A DNA stretch of 64,000 nucleotides from Candidatus Limiplasma pullicola (GCA_018710985.1 DVIV01000001.1:1-64000), one strand, 5' to 3'; positions 33,644 to 43,199 are shown, counted from the first letter of the stretch. The notes: generated from the sequence alone by a model not told the origin. A program made the numbers and translations.

Positions 33644-35029
33644 ATGGAGCATCTCCTTGAAAATGTGCGCACAGAGTCCTCTCCTTCGCAGCTGCGAATT
33701 ACGGATATGCGCTTTGCAGAGCTTTACCAGGCCCCGATGCACTGTATTCTGGTCCGTATAGACACCAACCAGGGCATCAGCGGCTTCGGAGAAGTGCGTG
33801 ATTTCGGTAGCAGAACATACGCCGCCATGCTCAAAAGCCGGATTCTTGGGGAAAATCCGTGCAACGTGCAGCGGTTATTCAGACGGATTCGCCAATTCGG
33901 CGGCTCCGGGCGGCAGGGTGGTGGCGTAAGCGGCATAGAGATGGCTTTGTGTGACTTGGCCGGAAAGGCGTATGGCGTGCCGGTCTATCAGATGTTGGGC
34001 GGCAAGTACCGCGATGCGGTGCGCGTATACTGCGATCTGGGGCGGCATCCCCGTCAGCCGATGAACGGTCATGGCATGGGACTTGAACTCAAGCGCCATA
34101 TTGATGAAGGCTTTACCATGGTCAAATGCATTCTGGGTGTGGAAAACGTGCAGATGCTTTACCCTGATGAGCCGATACTCTCGGGAATTCCTGGATTTGT
34201 TGAGGAGCTTGTACAAGCCCGCAAGCGTCACATGCTTTATACCGATGCAAATTACAGTGCTGATGAACAAGGCAGCCTGTGGGAGCGCAACAGAATGTAT
34301 GAGCTGTTTAACCGTCAGCATCCATACACGATGACGCGCATCACCGAGCATGGATTGGACCGTTTCGAAGAAGAGCTCGCAGCGTTGCGAGATGTGATCG
34401 GTTATCAGGTTCCGTTGGCCATTGATCATCTCGGCCACATCAACCTTGAAGATGCCGCGCGCCTTCTCAGGCGTCTGGAAAAATACAATCTCGCCTGGGT
34501 CGAGGATCCCCTTCCCTGCACGTTTGTCGAAGAGTACAAGCGGCTGTCCGGCATGACCTGCACACCGATGGCCACAGGAGAAGATCTGTACCTGAAAGAG
34601 GGATTTTATCCGCTTTGCTGTGAGCGCGCCGTACCGATAATTCATCCTGACGTGTGCTCGTGTGGCGGCATATTCGAGCTGCAGCGCATCGGAGATATGG
34701 CACAGGAGCACCACATTGCCATGATCTGCCACATGTGCGAAACCCCAGTAGCTGCTCTCGCTACGGCACATGCCGGTGTAGCGACCGAGAACATGATTGC
34801 CATGGAATTTAACGCGCCGGATGATCCGTGGTGGAACGATATCATTGTGGGCGGTCCTACCCCCGTCATACAGCAGGGTATGATTACGCCGCCGGATAAA
34901 CCGGGGCTCGGCTTTGATACTTTGAACGATGAGGTCTTGGAGGCCCACCGTCTGCCTCATTCCAAACCAATTTGGGCTTCGACGGAAGAATGGGATACGG
35001 AGTATTCCAATGACCGCCTGTGGAGTTGA
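33644..35029 (+). CDS. Enolase-superfamily dehydratase (mandelate racemase type)
   Basis: 461 residues, longer than the usual ~380-420. N-terminal capping domain (to ~130) and a barrel domain. Probable Mg ligands lie at the ends of successive strands: Asp in LAIDHLGHI, Glu in AWVEDPLP and Glu in MATGEDLYL; a VKC segment sits at the KxK base position with only the first Lys, and His in the HPDVCSCGG region may be the opposite base. Such enzymes dehydrate aldonic or uronic acids to 2-keto-3-deoxy acids. The missing second Lys makes the subgroup uncertain. Last gene of the right arm. Confidence 0.82.
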   Translation: MEHLLENVRTESSPSQLRITDMRFAELYQAPMHCILVRIDTNQGISGFGEVRDFGSRTYAAMLKSRILGENPCNVQRLFRRIRQFGGSGRQGGGVSGIEMALCDLAGKAYGVPVYQMLGGKYRDAVRVYCDLGRHPRQPMNGHGMGLELKRHIDEGFTMVKCILGVENVQMLYPDEPILSGIPGFVEELVQARKRHMLYTDANYSADEQGSLWERNRMYELFNRQHPYTMTRITEHGLDRFEEELAALRDVIGYQVPLAIDHLGHINLEDAARLLRRLEKYNLAWVEDPLPCTFVEEYKRLSGMTCTPMATGEDLYLKEGFYPLCCERAVPIIHPDVCSCGGIFELQRIGDMAQEHHIAMICHMCETPVAALATAHAGVATENMIAMEFNAPDDPWWNDIIVGGPTPVIQQGMITPPDKPGLGFDTLNDEVLEAHRLPHSKPIWASTEEWDTEYSNDRLWS

Positions 35030-35139
35030 TGAAAGATCTCCACGGCCCATTTGATGCTTCGATCATATGTCCCCCCTGCTTAGCCCATTGTGGCAGATGG
35101 GACAACCCACCGCCAGAGGACTGGCGGCAAAAACAAAAC

Positions 35140-35178
35140 GCAGGGGCTGCTTCCCTTCCGAAGCAGCCCCTTGCTTTT
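35140..35178. terminator. Bidirectional terminator
   Basis: Stem GCAGGGGCTGCTTC / GAAGCAGCCCCTTGC with a one-base bulge and 6-base loop; TTTT follows on plus, and TTTTGTTTTTG on minus, serving the convergent dehydratase and binding-protein genes. Confidence 0.88.
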
Positions 35179-35214
35179 CCGTCCAAAGCGCGGCCCTTCG
35201 CCGCGCTTCAGGCG

Positions 35215-37041
35215 TCACTCCTCCCGCCAGTCCGCGTAGACAAGCGCCTCGCCAAATCCTCCGTGGGCCGCGACCTCATAGCCGCGGATGGTGGGCGAGC
35301 AGACGTCCCAGTACCGGTTGCTGTAGATGGGCGCAGCGGGCAGTTCGCTGTGCCACGCCTTCTGGAAGTCCAGCCAGCGCGCCAGAAACGCCGTCCGGTC
35401 ACCCGTCGGCACCCGGCGCATGGCGAGGGCGGCCTCCATCAGCGCCTCGCTCCTGAGGCCGGAGGTGTTGAACGCGCCCTGCCAGGCCTCGCCCGTGTGA
35501 TACGTGTAGTACGGGTCGAAGGGCTCGTAAAAGTTGGTGCCCAGGAAGAACAGGTTGGCGCCGCGGGTTCTGCCGCTGCGGTAGTACTGCGACAGCATCT
35601 GCGCAAAGCCGGTGGGCTCCACCACCAGGCGGATGCCCAGGCGCTCCAGCTCCGGCGCGAGCAGCCTCTCCAGCGCGTCGCTCACGGACGTCGCGGTTTT
35701 CGCCCATCTCAACTCCAGCGGCACCAGCACATCGCCCTGCCGCTTGTACCGTATGCCGTCCGCCGGTCCCGCATAGGGCGCTCCCCTGCAGTTGAGGCGA
35801 TAGTCGGACAGGTCCAGCTCCCGCTGCGCCTGCCGGGGATCGTAGCGGATGTCCTCAAAGGCCGCCAGCGCTTCGCCGCACGCCTGCGGCATCCATTGGC
35901 CGTAGCCGTAGTGGCCGTACACCGGCCTGGCATATCCGCCAAGCGCCGAGGCGCACAGGCTTTCGCGGTCCACGCACATGGCGACGGCCCGGCGCACCCG
36001 CACATCGTCCGTGGGGGACTGCTCGCAGGCAAAGGCCAGAAAGGCATAGCCGGATCGGTCGTAGGCCGTCAGCGCGGCCCGGCGGCCGTCCCAGCTGCGC
36101 GCCCGGTCGATGGCCGCCCCGTCCGTCAGCCGATTGATCAGCTGGACCTCCCCGCGCTCGTAGGCGGCCACCGCCTCCCCGTCCGTCATCTGGATGACCC
36201 GCACCCGCTGAATGGACGGCTTGCGTCCCTCGCGGTTGCCCCGGTAGGCGGGGTTGATCTCCATCCATACCTGGCCGGATGCGGCGTCGTATGCCGCCAG
36301 CTGGTACGGCCCGCAGGTCACCTTCGGGCAGTGCAGGTATCCGTTTTCACCGGTGAGCGTCTCCCGAAGCAGTTCCGGGTCCAGATGGGCCGGCGTGGGG
36401 CTGGCGCCGTCCAGCGCATAGAGAAAGCAGCCCGCCCCGTCGTCGCCCACCCCGTAGCCCGGCGCGATGACCCCGGCGGGAGCGGGTCTGACCCGGATGG
36501 CGGCCCATCCGTAATAGTAGGGCAGCGCCTGCCGGGAAACGGTGATGGAGAAGCGCTGCCCATCCAGCAGGCGCACGCCGGACAGGATGGCCGAGCGTCC
36601 CGATGCGTACTCCGCCCATCCCTCCACATGCGAATAGAGTGAGTGCACGCCGCCCAGCGCGGCCACGGCGGGACTGCTGCCAAGCAGCAGGGAAAACACA
36701 TAATCCCCGGCCGTGATGGGCGTCCCGTCGTTGTAGGTCAGTCCGGAGGCCAGGGTGAGCGTATAGATAACGCCGCTCTGATCCTCCGCCGTCTCCACCC
36801 GTTTCACCACCGTGGGGTCCGGCGCGAAGTCCTCCTGCGGACAGACGGTATCATAGCCATGCAGCATGGCGCGGATATCCAGGTCAACGGAATTGTTGCC
36901 CCACATATCCGAGAAAAAACAGCCGCTCATCTGCGTGGGCACCGCAACGGTGACCCATTCCTCCTGCGCCCGAGCGGGGCCCGCGCCCCAGACCCACAGC
37001 AGGACGAGCGCCAGGCAGGCGCCCCGTTTGAGCCATTTCAT
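35215..37041 (-). CDS. OppA/DppA-type extracellular solute-binding protein (family 5)
   Basis: 608 residues. Signal peptide (1-~25, ending ARA). The mature chain has the family 5 pattern: TLASGLTYNDGTPITAGDYVFSL (~110-135), a KVTCGPYQLAAYD region and AVAMCVDRESLC. These proteins bind peptides, nickel chelates or oligosaccharides for ABC importers. No permease or ATPase lies nearby, and no lipobox Cys is seen, so it may be a stand-alone secreted binding or signalling protein. It follows the InlB-repeat gene by 54 bases on the same strand, suggesting one operon. It is clearly GC-rich. Confidence 0.8.
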   Translation of the reverse strand: MKWLKRGACLALVLLWVWGAGPARAQEEWVTVAVPTQMSGCFFSDMWGNNSVDLDIRAMLHGYDTVCPQEDFAPDPTVVKRVETAEDQSGVIYTLTLASGLTYNDGTPITAGDYVFSLLLGSSPAVAALGGVHSLYSHVEGWAEYASGRSAILSGVRLLDGQRFSITVSRQALPYYYGWAAIRVRPAPAGVIAPGYGVGDDGAGCFLYALDGASPTPAHLDPELLRETLTGENGYLHCPKVTCGPYQLAAYDAASGQVWMEINPAYRGNREGRKPSIQRVRVIQMTDGEAVAAYERGEVQLINRLTDGAAIDRARSWDGRRAALTAYDRSGYAFLAFACEQSPTDDVRVRRAVAMCVDRESLCASALGGYARPVYGHYGYGQWMPQACGEALAAFEDIRYDPRQAQRELDLSDYRLNCRGAPYAGPADGIRYKRQGDVLVPLELRWAKTATSVSDALERLLAPELERLGIRLVVEPTGFAQMLSQYYRSGRTRGANLFFLGTNFYEPFDPYYTYHTGEAWQGAFNTSGLRSEALMEAALAMRRVPTGDRTAFLARWLDFQKAWHSELPAAPIYSNRYWDVCSPTIRGYEVAAHGGFGEALVYADWREE

Positions 37042-37199
37042 CCCCGATTTCCTCTCTTTCTGCGGCCTCCGGCGCGCGGATTGCGCGCGGCCGCCTTATT
37101 CAACGGTATCTCCCAGCGTGCGGACCGAGCTCATCGCCCCGGCCTCCCACGGCTCGAGCCGGACGGCTTTGCCGCCGGCGGGCGCCAGGCCGGGCCTGA

Positions 37200-37400
37200 C
37201 AGGCCGCCCGGGCTCCGGCGTGGGCTTGCCCGGCTCCGGCGTGGGCTTGCCCGGCTCCGGCGTGGGCTTGCCCGGTTCCGGCGTGGGCTTGCCCGGTTCC
37301 GGCGTGGGCTTGTCCGGCTCCGGCGTGGGCTTGTCCGGCTCCGGCGTGGGCTTGCCCGGCTCCGGCGTGGGCTTGTCCGGCTCCGGCACAGGCCCGTCCG
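37200..37400 (-). repeat. 21-base tandem repeats encoding KPTPEP(G/D)
   Basis: About nine near-identical 21-base units (plus-strand core GGCTCCGGCGTGGGCTTG followed by CCC or TCC), coding a 7-residue Lys-Pro-Thr-Pro-Glu-Pro-Gly/Asp unit. Such tracts span the cell wall and vary in copy number. Confidence 0.9.
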
Positions 37401-40400
37401 GCTCCGACGTGGGCGGGACAGGTTCTTCCGCTTCATAGCAGACGCGGATGCGATTCTTTCCGGCGTCCCGGTCCGCCGTCAGGGGGCAGGTATCGCTCAG
37501 GAACCGGTAGCCCGTCCGGCTCCCGTCGGGGTAGTCCGAAATCACCGTGCCGGGGAGCGCCCGTCCGGCGTAGGTGCGCGTGTCATCAAGTACGCCGCCG
37601 TAATAGTATTCCACCGTGCAGTCCACCAGTTCGGGACGGTAGTACAGCGTCAGGAGGCCGCCCTCTTCCTCCAGCGTCAGACCGTCCGCGGGATCGCAGC
37701 TGTGATGGGCATAGCCGGGAACGGCCATGACGTACGCCCCGGCGCGGACCCGCTGGCCGAAGGTGCCGGCATGCACGGCGTCCTGCGCCAGCATCAGTCC
37801 GGTACCCCATTCAAGATGGCGCACGGTATAGCGAATGTCCGACCGCCGCGCATAGACCACGCGGAGGACGTTGCTGTCCGGGTCTTCGGAAACCACGATG
37901 GCCTCGGGCGTGCTGACGCCGTCCAGGTATCCCGCCGCAGGCCTGAGGGCGTTGAGCTGTCCGGGGGCGTTTCCCGCGGGCACGCGGAAGCGCTCCCCCA
38001 CGCGGGCGGATGCCGTGTGCGTGCCCAGCAGGTTGCGCTCCTCCGCGGCGTCACGGTAGTACATCACCTTCACGTTCCTCACCATGGGCCGGTAAACCAC
38101 GTCGATGCGGTGGTCCGCCTCCACGCCCTCAAACCGGTACGCCGAGGGGCAGGTGGCCGTCACGTCCACGCCGTCCACCACGGCGCTGACCAGCTCGTAT
38201 CCCTCGTCGGGCGCATAGCGCACCGTCAGCGAACCCTGATACGTCACCTGCGTATCGCCCTGCGAGTCGATGCGTCCGCCCGTCACCGCCGAGGTGACGG
38301 TATACCATGCCGGCGCCCACTGGGCATACAGGTCGTTCGCCTCCCGAAGGGTGACGCGCGCCCTGCCGCCGGGGGCGAAGGCCTGCCCGCTCCCGTCCGG
38401 CCGCGTGTTCCAGCCGGTGAAGCGCTTGCCCTGGCTGAGGAACGGGTTAGCCTTGACCGTGACCAGCCCGTTGTTGGGGGTGGTCTGCGTTTCAATGCTG
38501 CCGCTGCCGTCATTGGCATGGTAGGTCAGCAGGGCGGGCCCCAGCGGAGCCGCCCACTGCGCCGTGAGCACGACGTCCCGCGTCACGCTGACGGAGCTGT
38601 AGGGCTGATGAATCTGCCCGTCGGCGCTGCTCAGCCAGCCGGTAAAGACCCGGCCGTCCCGGCCCGTCATCGTCCCCGGCCCCAGCAGCGGGGCCCTTGC
38701 GCCATAGGCATAGCCCTCGCCGTCCACGGGCGCCTCTCCGCTTCCCCATTCGCCCGCCCGGTAGGTGACGCGGTACGCTTGACCGGTTTTCCACCGGGGA
38801 AAGAGCTCCAGGTTCCCGGTGATGTTCATGTCGAAATGGAACAGCTGCCGGGTTCCGTCCTCCGTCTGGTATTCCCAGCCGAGGAAGTCCTCGGGCCGGC
38901 TTTCAGCCTCCGGCGGGACAAGCTCGTCGATGCCGGGCATCTCGAACCCCTCGTTCCCGATGGTGCGGCCGCTTCTGATGCGCCAGTCCGCGGCGGCATA
39001 GGGCAGTGTGCCCTGCCGGTCCAGGTAGACGCGCACCCGGTAGCTCGGCGGCTGCCATCCGGCGTAGAGGATCACGTCATGGTCCGTCATGAGCTGGGAA
39101 AAGTCGGCTTCGGTGCCGGGCAGGCACAATTCGGTGGTATACCAGCCGGTGAACACCGCATCCCTGACAACGGTGCTCACATCGGGCCGCTGCGGGACGT
39201 ATTCCATGCCCGCAAGGCTTTGCTGGTACGGCACGCGCCGGGTGCGCTCAAAGCCGACCGCGTTGTAAAAGCGCAGGGAATAGGTGTTGCGGGCATAATA
39301 AAAGTCGATGTGGTAATGGGTCAGGTCATCCCGGAGGAAGGGCGCCTTTGCGTTGTCATACGCCACGTTTTCAAGGTAGGTAAAGCCCGCGATGTCGTAG
39401 TGGTCCTCGGGCGTGGAATGGATGGCGGTGTCGGCGTTGCGCCACTGATCCGTCTTGTGCAGCCTGAGGGACCTGCCCTGATACGCGACCGTCCCGGCCT
39501 CGCCGGGCAGCGTTTCAAGATAATAGTTGATGGCAAAGGCGTACCTGCCGCTTTGGGAGATCTGCCAGAAGGACTTGCCGCCGACGGGCATGGTGGAAAG
39601 GCAGGTCTGATAGACATTGCCGGAAGGGGACACGTTCCAGGCGGTGGGAAAGACATCCGGATAGCGGATGGACGGCCAGCGCATTTCGATGTTGGCGCCG
39701 TGCTTGGCCGTTATGGTCAGCCAGTCGATAAGGGGGGCCGACGCACTCTTTGCGCTGTAAAACCGCACCTGGTACACATTGCGGCTGTAGCGGATGGTGA
39801 CGATGGTGCTGCCGTCGCCCGCGATGGGGCTCTGCTCCACCTGCTGCACCGTAAATCCCTGAGCGCTCAGGTCGTAGGCCCTGGCGCGGGTCAGCCTGCC
39901 GGTGGTGCCCGTCATGCGCTGCGTGGGCGCGATTTCCTCGTTGGAGCTGTAGGCGCTGTCCTCGGCGTTTTCCAGCAGATGCACCACGCAGTAGGGCGTA
40001 TCCGTGTTCGCCTCCCACCGGGCGGTCAGGCGCATGTCCTGCCATACCACGCAGAGCATGGGCACGGGCTCGCCCTGCTCGTCGTACCAGCCCAGGAAGG
40101 TATAGCCCGAACGCACCGGAACGGGGGCATCAATCCTCTCCCCCTGAATCACGCCGGCCGGGGTAAGCGGCATGCCGCCCAGCGTGTCAAACGTGACCCA
40201 TTTGGCGTCGCGCACGACGGGATAAAAGCGCGTTTCCCGCTCGATAGGATACGGGAAGGCAACCAGCGCCCCGTCGGGGTTTCCCTTCTCCAGCGTCCAG
40301 CCGATGAGCTTCTGGTGCTTTTCCACACCCAGCAGGTACATGGGCACGCTGCCGTGCTCCTCCTCCGTCTCCCAGGTGGAAACGACCTTGCCGCCGTCGA

Positions 40401-40689
40401 TGTCGCTCATGAACCAGGCGCGCAGCACCGGCACAAAGGCGGCTGTCAGCCGGCGGACCGACTCCTGCCCCGCCGGAACCGTCTGGGGGGCCGAAGCTCC
40501 GGAACGGGCGCCCCTCCTCGTCCAGCCAGCCGGTAAAGCGCCTGCCTTCGGGGGCTTCGGGCGTGGCGGGCTGCGTGAGCACCTCGCCGTCCCCCACGAT
40601 CTGAACCTCCACCACCCGGTCCTCCACAACGAACTCGTACGTCACATAACCCGCTTCCTGGGGCTGGTCCGGAAGGATCATCCGCACCT

Positions 40690-40870
40690 CGTTTTCCGGC
40701 GCGGGCGGTGTCACCGCTTCCGGCGCAGGGGATGTCGCTGCTTCCGGCGCGGGCGGTGTCGCTGCTTCCGGCGCAGGGGCTGCCGCCGCTTCCGGCGCGG
40801 GCGGTGTCACCGCTTCCGGCGCAGGGGCCGCCGCCGCTTCTGGCGCAGGCGGTGCCTCCACTTCCGGCGC
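40690..40870 (-). repeat. 24-base tandem repeats encoding APEAxTPP
   Basis: About seven imperfect 24-base units coding an 8-residue Ala/Pro/Glu unit in the N-terminal linker of the InlB-repeat protein. Two further EAPSVPESAPVEAAA-like units lie at 40880-40980. Confidence 0.8.
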
Positions 40871-41158
40871 AGGGGCTGCCGCCGCTTCAACCGGCGCGCT
40901 CTCCGGCACGGAGGGTGCCTCCACTTCCGCCGCAGAAGCCGCCGCTTCAACCGGCGCGCTCTCCGGTGCCGGGCTGGATTCCGACTGCTGCGTGTCGAAA
41001 AGAACCACCCCGCCGTCGTCCGCGCTGGCGATGGGCAGCAGGGACATCAGCAGCACCCCGGCCAGGACCAGGCACAGCATACGTTTGTACATTCTATCGC
41101 CTCCTCCTCATTACGGGTTAAGTCAATGCGGCATGCATTGTCTAACGCCTGATAAAAA

Positions 41159-41183
41159 ATGACTGTTTTTTTAATCCGGTCAT
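41159..41183. promoter_or_regulatory. Operator dyad 1 (ATGACTG-N11-CGGTCAT)
   Basis: Inverted half-sites 41159-41165 and 41177-41183 with one mismatch. Identical spacing to dyad 2, 51 bases away centre to centre, in the leader of the InlB-repeat gene and upstream of the divergent tetR-type gene. Confidence 0.65.
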
Positions 41184-41209
41184 TTTTTCGCAAAAAAGTT
41201 CCGGCTTTT

Positions 41210-41234
41210 ATGACCGGATCTCTTTTTCGGTCAT
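41210..41234. promoter_or_regulatory. Operator dyad 2 (ATGACCG-N11-CGGTCAT)
   Basis: Perfect inverted half-sites 41210-41216 and 41228-41234, 11-base spacer. It abuts the -10 box (41235-41240) of the minus-strand promoter and covers its start site. Confidence 0.72.
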
Positions 41235-41263
41235 ATTATACAGAAAAAAAACGCCCCTGTCTA
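41235..41263 (-). promoter_or_regulatory. Promoter of the InlB-repeat/OppA operon
   Basis: Minus-strand TAGACA (41258-41263), 17 bases, TATAAT (41235-41240); the leader to ATG 41092 is about 135 bases and holds both operator dyads. Confidence 0.78.
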
Positions 41264-41397
41264 TCGGGTTTTCAAATTTCTTTTGCCTTCCTCCGTCCGG
41301 GCTGGCGGCGCTCAAAGCGACGGCCGAGGGGCTGTACCGAATTCTTACATACCCATTCTTTTCCCCCCCTGAAACCGCCGGATTGGTCAAAAAGGGC

Positions 41398-41426
41398 TGT
41401 ACTTGGTTTTTTCTTTTCTATATAAT
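41398..41426 (+). promoter_or_regulatory. Possible promoter of the TetR-family gene
   Basis: TGTACT (41398-41403), 17 bases, TATAAT (41421-41426). The -35 is weak (3/6). The 386-base gap 41093-41478 otherwise holds only the divergent promoter and dyads. Confidence 0.5.
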
Positions 41427-41478
41427 AAAGTCGTTGCCTGTTTCGCTCCGCACCGTCTGCGGGCAGAAAGGAGCCACC

Positions 41479-42060
41479 ATGCCCAAGATTTTCACGGACG
41501 AAGAAAAAGAAGGCCACCGTGCCATTTTGCTGGACGAGGGCCTGCGCCTGATTATGAAAAAAGGCTATCGGAACGTCACGGTTGACCAGCTGGTTAAGCT
41601 CATCGGCGCCTCAAAGGGATACTTTTACCTGCTGTTTTCCTCCAAGGAGCAGTTTTTCCTGGATGCCATCGCTGCCCAGATGGAGAAAAACTTTGCCATT
41701 CTCCGCCAGGCGATGGAGCATCATCCCTCGCCCCCGGAAATTGCCCGCCTTTACCGGACGCTGTTCAAGGACATGAGCTTTCCCTCCTTTGAGGATGCGC
41801 TCTATGTGCAGCAGAAGATCAGCGATCAGCAGTGGCAGCACTTTCGGGATTTTGAAGAGGCGTTTTTCACCCGCATCCTCACGCTGCTCAACCGTGACCC
41901 CGAAAAATGCGACCCCAGGGTGCTGAGCAACCTGTCCGCGTTTATTTTCCTGTGCTGCAACAGCCAGGGAAAATACCTCTTTCCCGACAAGCTCAACGAC
42001 CTGATGGAGATTCTTCTGGGCGTGTTTCACACCTACCTGTTCCCCGAGGACAAGGGCTGA
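41479..42060 (+). CDS. TetR/AcrR-family transcriptional regulator
   Basis: 193 residues. N-terminal HTH (~10-60) reads AILLDEGLRLIMKKGYRNVTVDQLVKLIGASKGYFYLLFSSKEQFFLDAI, the standard TetR pattern with recognition helix GASKGYFYLLF. The C-terminal helical domain is not specific. The start at 41479 follows AAAGGAG; the in-frame 41383 ATG would include promoter DNA. It is divergent from the InlB-repeat operon, whose promoter has two dyads of a geometry fit for TetR dimers, so that operon is its likely target. Confidence 0.9.
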   Translation: MPKIFTDEEKEGHRAILLDEGLRLIMKKGYRNVTVDQLVKLIGASKGYFYLLFSSKEQFFLDAIAAQMEKNFAILRQAMEHHPSPPEIARLYRTLFKDMSFPSFEDALYVQQKISDQQWQHFRDFEEAFFTRILTLLNRDPEKCDPRVLSNLSAFIFLCCNSQGKYLFPDKLNDLMEILLGVFHTYLFPEDKG

Positions 42061-42100
42061 GCGGGGCCCGGCGGGCGGCAGAGAGAGGGATTTCTCCTCC

Positions 42101-43066
42101 TCACCGCGCCACCGGCCGGACGTACTTCCAGAACCGCTTGCTGTCGTGACAGAAGTAAAAGATTCTACCTGGCGTCAGGTCCAGATGATATCCCGCCCGT
42201 GCGTAATCAAACGCCTTCATCGCCCGCTCCATCCTCGCTTCGACGAGGCTGTTCTCCGTTTCAACATCAAACGGCCCATGCTCGAACACGAGATAGGTCC
42301 CTTCGGCCACGTCCATCAGGCGCATCTGCGGCGGCACGGGACCCGCGTAACCGGCGGGCAGGCGAACGCCGTAGGCTTCGGCAAGGGGGATGCCCCAGCT
42401 GCAGATTCTCCCCTCCGGCTCATTGATAAAAGCCATCACCTGCCCGCTTGCACTGTCGGCCTCCGCGCCGCCCAAATCGTCCAGCTTTTGAGGGATGCTG
42501 TCCAGCAGCCTGCAGACGGTTTCTTGGTCCTGACCGGGAATCCGGCTCTGCTTCTGCCAGAAATCCCAGTAACCGATGCTTTCGTAGTTGCGGATGTGCA
42601 GGAATTTGTGCGCGGGAATGGTCACGAAATACGTTTTGACCTTGCTTTCCATCTCCTGCGCATCCGTTTTGTCTGCGCCCAGCAGGTAACAGTCCAGCGG
42701 CCGCAACACGGTACGCAGTGCGACCGGCACAGGATTCAGACGGTATTCGCCGGGGGAAACGCCATAGGCCTCCTTGAACGCACGGGCAAACGCCTCGCCG
42801 GAGGCATAGCCGTATTTCAGCGCGATCTCCAAAATTCCCGCATTGCCTTCGCGCAGGTCCCCGAGGGCGAAGGCCAGCCTCCGGCCAAGCAGGTACTCCC
42901 GCAGCCTCATGCCGGAAATGCTTCTGAATTTTCTGGATACGTAGCTTTCCGAATAGCCCAGTTTTCCCGCCAGACGGGTCAGCGTCGCCTCCTCGCTGTC
43001 CTCATGCCGGATGCAGGCGTCGATCTCGTCAATCATGCGCTGGATATTTCGCTGCCACACGCACAT
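42101..43066 (-). CDS. AraC-family regulator with GyrI-like effector domain
   Basis: 321 residues. Two HTH motifs in the N-terminal ~105 residues (LTRLAGKLGYSESYVSRKFRSISGMRLREYLLGRRL and ILEIALKYGYASGEAFARAFKEAYGVSPGEYR), then a GyrI/Rob-like small-molecule binding domain (~120-321). This order is that of Rob/MtaN-type xenobiotic or stress regulators. Ends 40 bases from the convergent tetR-type gene. GGGGGAAGGG precedes the start, and TGATACAAT upstream (near 43090) may be its extended -10. Targets unknown. Confidence 0.88.
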   Translation of the reverse strand: MCVWQRNIQRMIDEIDACIRHEDSEEATLTRLAGKLGYSESYVSRKFRSISGMRLREYLLGRRLAFALGDLREGNAGILEIALKYGYASGEAFARAFKEAYGVSPGEYRLNPVPVALRTVLRPLDCYLLGADKTDAQEMESKVKTYFVTIPAHKFLHIRNYESIGYWDFWQKQSRIPGQDQETVCRLLDSIPQKLDDLGGAEADSASGQVMAFINEPEGRICSWGIPLAEAYGVRLPAGYAGPVPPQMRLMDVAEGTYLVFEHGPFDVETENSLVEARMERAMKAFDYARAGYHLDLTPGRIFYFCHDSKRFWKYVRPVAR

Positions 43067-43199
43067 GGCCCTTCCCCCTTTCCCGGCGCCATTGTATCAC
43101 ATTTCCGCGCCGCGCGCCTGATCTGACTTGCACAGCATGCCCGCATCATTCAGGCGGGCGGCCCGTTCCGGCCCCCGGAGGACCAGCGCTCCGATCCCG

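Larger units (their letters stand above)
37096..41092 (-). pseudogene. Giant secreted InlB-repeat protein interrupted by a 1-base frameshift
   Basis: ATG 41092 (after GAGGAGGAGG) gives a signal peptide (ending ASA), an Ala/Pro/Glu repeat region (~35-150), and a first FTGWLDEEG repeat; then the frame breaks at a run of six G on plus (40485-40490). Dropping one base continues as PQTVPAGQESVRRL and reads to 37096, ~1330 residues in all. The body holds Listeria-Bacteroides InlB B-repeats (FTGWYTTELC, RFTGWNTRPDGSG, LYAQW), MucBP-like strands, and a Lys-Pro-Thr-Pro-Glu repeat wall-spanning segment. No LPXTG-type signal follows; the end is TLGDTVE. The total span is 3n+1 bases. If the run is a sequencing error, the gene is intact. 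Confidence 0.78.

Noticed and set aside
37200..37400. CRISPR array
   Set aside because: The 21-base units are contiguous, in frame and code for a Pro-rich protein repeat; there are no unique spacers.
36643..40536. Long plus-strand open frame of 1297 codons
   Set aside because: It mirrors the OppA-like and InlB-repeat genes in a GC-rich region; its sequence is Arg/Gly/His-rich without motifs, and the minus-strand frames have signal peptides, domains and ribosome sites.
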